Assembly (NCBI GenBank): GCA_026008535.1
Contig: BRKX01000007.1
Location: 52,813,001 to 52,877,000, forward strand
Length of the DNA stretch: 64,000 bases
Source: Perilla frutescens
Lineage: Eukaryota > Streptophyta > Magnoliopsida > Lamiales > Lamiaceae
Direction of reading: 5' to 3'
Position 1 is the first letter of the stretch; the number at the start of each line of letters is the position of its first letter. The notes beneath the pieces were generated by a model, which was not told the DNA's origin, did not search any database, and saw nothing but the letters and a program-made list of their open reading frames with translations. This document shows, one piece after another, positions 58,701 to 64,000 of this stretch. Both the position numbers and the translations under genes were made by a program.

Positions 58701-61444
58701 GTGTACTCGTGTTGCATTATAATTTCGATTTAAACACTAGTATATAATTTTTCTACTTGTGTAAAATTCATGCACCACTAGATTAACTAACTCCAAAGGG
58801 AGAAAAACAAACTTTATACTCGTGCATCATGTTTATGATAAAGGTCGAATTGTTAACTCTTCAGGGAATTGTTCGTTATGAGGATGAGGTTGTTCGAAAT
58901 CATTGTCCATGATTGTTCAGCGACTGTTGAATCTTGTAGTTTTTTCAGTTTTCAGTGTTGATACTCGATTTCAATGGCGGCGACTGGCGAGATATATTTT
59001 TAGTTTGAGCGTGAGGAAATATCAATGCGAATCAACATTTTTTATTTCCGGGTGTGATAAAAAATTACTATGAATCTGATTTATTTTTAAATATATTAGA
59101 TTATTATGAATTTGATTTGTTTTTAAATATATTACGGTATTTTTATTTTAGGAAATAATAATGTTAAAAATACATTATATTCAAATATTATTTATATGGA
59201 AGTAAGGGTATTGATGTATATTTACATCCTAAAAAGCTAAATACATCATTTTTTTAAAAACTGGCTATTTACATTATTTACTAAATGATAATGGCTATTT
59301 ACACCTATTAATACTTAAAATTTTGTGTTGTTATTTAATTTCCATTGCAAGTTACATCTGATGTTAGGATTTGTGTTATAACATTGAGCCTAACACTAAT
59401 TATGTTTTCGTATTTTATTTATTTGTACCGAAGCTACCCTCCCCAATTCCCTCAATAATAATATTAAATAAAAATGTTTAATTTAAGGGTAAATTTGTAG
59501 TTATTTTGAAGGTCGATTAAGCTTGATAAGACTCGTGGGATTATTGAGTTGCCTAGTATTGTTGCATTCGTGCTTGAGCTTGATAAGACAATTTATTAAA
59601 TCTGGGTTTTTTTTAAAAAAAATTTCGGAAAAACATAGTGGATTAATATGAAATTTTTCCCATGCTATCGAGTGAACACACTAGCTAATATACTTATGTT
59701 GCATATATAGATTGTCGCATGCAGTGGCTGTTAGAGATCAGAATGATTTATATAATGCATATATTTTATAATTCAACATCCAATCTTCATTTACATAAGA
59801 AATCTACTACTTGGGTGTCCTCAAAGTGATGATCTTTAACTCATGACGGACAAGGTAACTTCAATGTTTTGAAATACTATAGTGATATATAATAATGCGT
59901 CATGTTTTCTTTTCTTTTCTTTTCTTTTTGACACAGAACATGTATGCACTTTATTTCCCCTTATTGTTTTAGTTAAATTAAAAATAAATAAATGTGACCA
60001 CATATTAACATCTCCAACGCAAAACACAGGTACTTAGTTACCCATAAACTAACATACAAAACAAAGAGCCATGTTTATATTTGGGCCTTATTTAATCTGA
60101 AAATGAGTACTTTTGGGTAACATGTGAAATTACCAATTATTGATAGAATTTCGACTTTTACGCAGGTCTATTACTTTTCATATAAAAAGTAAACAAATAG
60201 CATAATGCCTAGACCTAACCTGAAATCTGCTTTCATATGTCATATATAGTCAGGCTAAAATCAAACATATATGCACTTAAATTTGCATGATGACACAGAG
60301 ATATTTACATGCATATAAAAAATTATTGAGAAATATAATGACAAAATGCCACAATTCCTTTCAATTTCAACAGATATATATATTCATTAATTTTAACGTT
60401 AAAAGATGTAATCGGTACGTACCTGATTCTTTGATAAACTAGTCTGTCGAGATAGCACATGTTTGTCTGCTTCACTCGGGTACCTGAAGTAAAACAACGT
60501 CATTATAGGATGCTAATTTGTGATGCGACATGAAATATATACCAAGAATTATAAATTAATTAAGATACACTAGATCAACATAAAGCGTCTAGTTAGCTAG
60601 TAGTATGTGACATATATGGGCGAAAGGAAAAATTCTGTTTAATTACTTAGAATTAAATGATTATATATATATGTCCACAAGTACACGAATTGCAAGGTCT
60701 GCCAAATTTTCCTGACAAAATCCATCACTTATAAATCCCAGTACGCAACAAAGATTATGCAAATATTTACTGTCCTTCCATGGTAATCATCAAAATTTTA
60801 CTGCATTTGGAATTTTATAATTAATGTGAAGTTTCTGTATCTTCAGAGTAATGTAAAATCTAAACCAAGTCGTCCCAGTAATTTAGAACCACATATTCTT
60901 TAATGCATTCGACAGAACCGTACATCATATTGAGTTCAGAGATTAATAATTAAATGACCGTATCCAAAGTTATTTTATATATCTTTGGGTTAATATCAGT
61001 TTTTAATCCTATCTTTAATTTCAACCTATTCACAAAAATATCACAACTTTGTCATAATAAAAATTATTTAGTTAATTAATACCTGACCTTTTTGACTTAT
61101 TACAAATAGAGTTTGAGTTCATTTTAAGACTTTGAATATGATGTGACATGAGTTACTTTAATTAATTTTCATGTCATTTAAATCTTTGGATCAAAAAATA
61201 TACTTTAGCTATTAAAAGTTCGAAAATTGATCAGACTAGATTATTGGTGAATTCGAAAGATCTGATATTAACTTGTTATTTATGAAAAGTCAAGATATTT
61301 TTGTGAATTATTTGAAAAGTTAGGCTAAAAACTAAAATTAATCCTATTTCTTTCAAAAAAGAAATCAATCGCTAGATCCTAATTAAAATGCAGTAATATA
61401 TTGTTTCGTTGTGTTTGTCCATACATCTTATGCCTCTACGTGTA

Positions 61445-61512
<68 letters not shown>

Positions 61513-63747
61513 CGGATGGAGGAAATGCTCAAAAAGCCAGGCTCTGAGTATGTTGACAGAACGCTCAGGCAAGCCCCTCTGAGGCCGCCATGACTCGGGA
61601 TCTAGCATACCCAATTGCTGAAGCGATTTTTGGTGCCTATATTTCTGCTCAAGAAGCTTCAGCCGCGGTGTCTCGCCTTTCGTCAACCCCGTTACCGCCA
61701 TCACATCTTTCTCTCCAAGAGCTTCACAGGTCTGCTTCAGCTGCCCTACTACGGCATCCTTTATGCAACGGAAATGACGCGACATCGCCTTCTGTGCCAG
61801 CCCAGTGTAAGGCGGAGCCGCCCCTTTCCCCACCACCGACTCAAACGAGTTCACCACCACCTGCATTTGCTCGCAGTACCTCGCATATCTCTCATCCACC
61901 TGACATGTCACATTATTAATGTTCATAAAAAAATGAAGACAATAGTACAAGAAGTAGGTACTATGGCACGTATGGTTGCTGATTAAATGATATAGAATAG
62001 GAAAAAGTTGAGTAGCATGATCACTCCCACTAGCAAAGCCAAACGCGTTGAAGTTAACCTACGATGTGTGAATGCTTTTTCAGGCAGAGGGAATGTAGAA
62101 AAAATGTTGTGACACTGTGCTTTACATGCAATTATTGCGTGTCAAGAGACAAGAGAAGATGATGATAGAAATTAATTAATCAATCTTGAAGAATCTACAC
62201 AGATCAGTGCAGATTATTTAAATTCTCTTTTAAACCAAAGCTGACATGTATAACCAGCACTACAAGATGATCAGATGTCTTGTTTCAATAATACACCATT
62301 ATGCACTAGTGTGTGTGTGTGTATTGTTTTTTCAAGATTAAATAGGAAAGAATAATTTGGAAATTAATGGTCCCCAATGAGAGAGAGATTGAGATTATAT
62401 TTTCTTGATTTTTTATGCAGCGGAGGCTTGTCGATGAATCGATAGACATGTACCCCAAATTGTAGACGTCTATATATCTAATTAAGGGAACATTTAAAAT
62501 AGCTAATTAACTTAACAGAAATGACAGTTTAATTAGAAACTACATGTCGTGTATACTGAATATATACTACTGTAATTAGTAGTTAGTGCTATGTTTGGTG
62601 GTAGATGCAGAAAAAAAAAGTAGTTGAATTAGTTAATGTGAAAATGAATTTTTACGAATTTTCGAATTTCAATTCCTTGTAAATCATATAATTTTTGTAC
62701 GATGTGCTTTGTTAGAGAAATTAAGTGTCACAAACCTCATCCAGCATAGACAGTAACTTGATTTTTCTCCTCTGGTAGTCGGCCCTCTCGACATGCGACA
62801 TGGGAGGAAGATGATTTCTCGAGGACGGCGGAGCAGTTCCATCACCATCACCACCAACCTCGCTGCCGCCGATTGAACTATTAGGGTTTCTATCGCGATT
62901 CTTCAACTGCCCTTTTCCAACACAGCATAATTCCTCCAACAATTCTTGTGCAGCCTTCAAGTATCTCGAATTCCTAAAGGCGTTCGCTCTATTCGAAGAT
63001 TCCACAAGCCCATAATGATCTAAGATTCTTGCAGAATGTAAAATCTGCTGCTCAACAACACCTTGATTTTGGTAGAATAATTCCCCATGTCCAATACATA
63101 CTTTATCCAATTTTACAGAATCTGAGCTTTTCAAAGAGGAAGACAGTGACAGAGAGAGAGCTTGAGCTTCTAGAATTGTTCCACTTCTTCCCAATTCATA
63201 GTCTCTGCCGCCGCTTCTAGGGATCCAGGCCAACTGAGATGGTGGCTCCGCTGTCGGAATCAGTAAATGAAACCCTTGTAGATGAGTGTCTGAGGAGTTG
63301 GGAAGTAATTTTTGAAAGTATGAATTTGTGCTAGAAGACGAATCATCAGAAGCTCTAATGTCAGGATTCATGAATGGTAGCTGCATGAAAAATTCAAGAA
63401 TTCAGAATGTACTACTGTTGTACTACATAAGATCTCATCTCTAATTTATTTCCCATAGGCATAAATCTCACCTCATTTACTGATGCTACTGGCAGTTCGT
63501 AACTTGATTGGATCTGATCATCCAAGAAATCGGTGCCTCCTTTTCGCGACAGCGGCAGGTTCATAATCTCGGCTGTGAGCACCCCCCTGGCGTCGTATGC
63601 CGGGGGCTGCGCGGGCTGCGAGGGCAATAGAGCTTCGAACTCAAAACCTTGCACTCTTAACATCCAATCCTCTTTCTGTTTTCCTGTCACTGATCTTTCG
63701 TTTGCATATGAGATGCTTCCGATGCGTTGATGAAAGCTTTCGGACAT
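52045..63747 (-). CDS. BEL1-like homeodomain (TALE) transcription factor, BLH3/BLH10-like
   Basis: Five coding exons join in frame: 63747-63472, 63380-62736, 61899-61514, 60483-60423, 52491-52045, giving 604 aa with consensus GT/AG borders. Residues ~165-175 hold LSLSLSSSL and ~230-243 SRYLKAAQELLEEL (SKY box); ~285-375 is the BELL domain (ADYQRRKIKLLSMLDEV ... KAMSRHFRCIKDAVVGQL); ~411-472 the TALE homeodomain with the PYP loop (436-438) and WFINARVRLWKP in helix 3; VSLTLEL near 578 is the C-terminal ZIBEL-type motif. BLH proteins bind TGAC-core DNA as heterodimers with KNOX partners in the nucleus and control meristem and organ development. The intron inside the homeodomain is conserved in the family but here is 7.9 kb and full of transposons. 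LxLxL motifs at both ends resemble EAR repression motifs. Start: first ATG of the exon, 12 bases after a likely 5'-UTR acceptor. Paralogue assignment rests on memory of BLH sequences. Confidence 0.93.
52529..52565. repeat. TA dinucleotide repeat
   Basis: About 18 TA units, 40 bp inside the intron from the last BLH exon. Confidence 0.95.
52858..53020. repeat. TTAGCCCCTTGAACTT-type repeat, likely one end of a MITE
   Basis: AAGGTCCAATTTAGCCCTTAAACTAT followed by three tandem units of about 30 bp (GGTTAGCCCCTTGAGCTTTC...). The opposite end was not found. Confidence 0.5.
53453..53849. mobile_element. MITE, GAGATCCTCTAGTC family, copy B, with 9-bp duplication
   Basis: GTTACTTAG flanks both sides (53444-53452, 53850-53858). 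TIRs GAGTAGAGATCCTCTAGTCTCA and CACTTGAGATCATCTAGTCCCA (right end reversed) extend to about 43 bp through GTGTGTG-CAAC-GTGTGCCAC. Near full-length homologue of copy A. The 9-bp duplication suggests mobilisation by a MULE transposase. Confidence 0.88.
54142..54548. mobile_element. MITE with AGATTCTGGCTAGCCAGAATCT ends
   Basis: TAAATTCTA (54133-54141 and 54548-54556) flanks an element whose ends are inverted copies: GCTAGCCAGCTAGATTCTGGCTAGCCAGAATCT on the left and its near match CAGCCAGATTCTGGTTAGCCAGAATCTTTTA on the right, reversed. Each end is itself palindromic. Noncoding, about 400 bp; 8-9-bp duplication, hAT or MULE type. Confidence 0.75.
54895..55450 (+). repeat. LTR- or leader-like sequence, origin uncertain
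   Basis: A promoter-like CTTCTATAAGGAAAC (55122) is followed by a leader-like stretch; a short ORF (55233-55478) has no domain. Resembles the right half of a retrotransposon LTR, but no LTR pair or duplication was found. Confidence 0.3.
55688..55734 (+). repeat. CT dinucleotide microsatellite
   Basis: About 20 CT units within element E. Confidence 0.95.
56530..56806 (+). pseudogene. FAR1/FHY3-like (MULE transposase-type) C-terminal zinc-knuckle exon
   Basis: After an acceptor (ACGTTTCAG, 56529) an open stretch with ATG at 56576 encodes 76 residues. KTKGSDSRLISKKEARKRKE then CSNCHKLSDYDARNCPA closely follow the end of plant FAR1-related/MULE transposases (TKG-G-R-S--E-----K----C--C---GHD-RNCP). 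The CCHC knuckle has Tyr where the metal-binding His is expected, so zinc binding is doubtful. No DDE core or WRKY-GCM1 finger is in the element. It identifies the family behind element E. It lies antisense to BLH inside the intron. Confidence 0.65.
57051..57790 (+). repeat. Tandem repeat, 234-bp unit, 3.3 copies
   Basis: Copies start at 57051, 57263, 57497 and 57731 (AGAACATGCTAAAATGA; the last partial). Each has GGCTAAAATGAGCGAAGTAG, TTTTCCACTAGGGTTC and GTTCACTGTCCC blocks. The first copy lacks about 22 bp (GGGCTCATCTGATCCCAATT), giving a 212-bp spacing. Confidence 0.9.
58345..58740. repeat. ACACGA/TCGTGT-rich block
   Basis: At least fifteen ACACGA or TCGTGT words in both orientations, often paired as CACGAGTACACGA and separated by AT-rich spacers of 20-40 bp. 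No regular period and no coding sequence. Confidence 0.7.
60484..61444 (-). other. Intron 3 of the BLH gene (main part)
   Basis: AT-rich, no repeat or gene recognised; acceptor ACTTCAG before exon 4 at 60483. Confidence 0.8.
61445..61509 (-). repeat. Compound CT/CA microsatellite at the BLH exon 3 donor
   Basis: On the minus strand exon 3 ends CATCC, the donor is GTATTC, and about 25 CT units then about 9 CA units follow at once. Confidence 0.95.
61900..62735 (-). other. Intron 2 of the BLH gene
   Basis: AT-rich, contains a short GT repeat near 62308-62321. Donor GTTTGT, acceptor ACATGTCAG. No repeat element recognised. Confidence 0.8.
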
Positions 63748-64000
63748 GAATCTCTACAAGTAACACGAAAATTAAGGTAGGTAATTAAGATTTTAAAGAG
63801 CCTTGATTTTGGGCGTTGTCTGTTCCTCTCTCTCTCTCTCCTGATAACTTCTGCATACAAGGTTAATACCAAAAAGCATAGTATTAAACAAGTCCACAAA
63901 CAAAAATATAAATCAATGTTTTTTACATAAATAATTTTTCATTCGAGAAACATCGCTTTCTTCTTAAGGAAAGATCAAGTCTGCCTGTTCATGTTTGTGC
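63748..64000 (-). promoter_or_regulatory. 5' UTR and probable 5'-UTR intron of the BLH gene
   Basis: Eleven to twelve bases before the ATG the minus strand has TTACTTGTAG/AG, a good splice acceptor after a pyrimidine-containing stretch, and a CT tract at 63827-63840. BLH genes often have an intron in the 5' leader, so the promoter probably lies beyond the window. No TATA box can be assigned. Confidence 0.45.

Larger units (their letters stand above)
52492..60422 (-). other. Intron 4 of the BLH gene, 7.9 kb, transposon-filled
   Basis: Lies between the homeodomain exons (NQ and VSNWF). Donor GTACGT at 60422, acceptor AAAAACAG before 52491. Outside the repeats listed separately (52566-52840, 53860-54130, 54560-54780, 58840-60420) it is AT-rich and shows no gene. 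The 54780-54895 part has GTGTAATCGAGTCGAATTGAG and other CGAG words typical of a plant hAT-like terminus. Confidence 0.8.

Noticed and set aside
61590..61986. Two + strand ORFs of 109 and 123 codons
   Set aside because: Antisense to BLH exon 3, whose minus-strand translation is a conserved BELL/homeodomain sequence.
63687..63899. Minus-strand ORF with a hydrophobic start as a signal-peptide protein
   Set aside because: Lies in the 5' leader and probable intron of BLH and overlaps exon 1 in another frame.

Overview
The window is nuclear DNA of a flowering plant, most likely a eudicot. It is AT-rich, holds plant-specific transposon families (Athila, SIRE/Maximus copia, Tekay-like LTRs, CACTA, FAR1-type MULE, PIF/Harbinger, many MITEs), and has one intact spliced host gene, a TALE homeobox gene of the BEL1-like (BLH) class. 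I cannot name the species. No bacterial, organellar, rRNA or CRISPR features were seen.

Layout. 1-4.3 kb is the 3' half of an Athila-type Ty3/gypsy element (env-like ORF, polypurine tract, 3' LTR). 4.3-5.5 kb is an older gypsy remnant, and 5.55-5.86 kb a broken PIF/Harbinger transposase tail. 6.7-11.1 kb has two TIR elements ending in GACGGG-type sequence, each carrying a minisatellite, with a small MITE between them. 11.4-20 kb is a nest of solo LTRs and DNA elements, where a second copy at 20-21.2 kb serves as the empty-site reference. 20-25.5 kb holds three long non-autonomous elements of one family. 25.5-26.8 kb is a gypsy pol tail with LTR.

26.9-33.5 kb is a degenerate CACTA (En/Spm) transposon on the minus strand with a spliced TNP2-type transposase pseudogene, a second ORF and a captured exon of a plastid dicarboxylate (2-oxoglutarate/malate) translocator gene. 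33.9-51.7 kb is two concentric CACTA elements, each with its own 3-bp target duplication (AGT outside, AGA inside). The inner one carries a captured piece of a PDI-like (PDIL2-1 type) gene, a complete but inactivated 9.6-kb SIRE-type copia element with an env-like ORF (target duplication GTATT), and a 1.8-kb TIR element with an AAT microsatellite.

52.0-63.75 kb is the BLH gene on the minus strand: five coding exons, 604 codons, complete SKY, BELL and TALE homeodomain regions. Its fourth intron is 7.9 kb and holds two MITEs, a MULE-like element with a FAR1-type zinc-knuckle exon, tandem repeats and an ACACGA-rich block. This is the only gene in the window I expect to make a working product; everything else is mobile DNA, its debris, or host exons carried by it.
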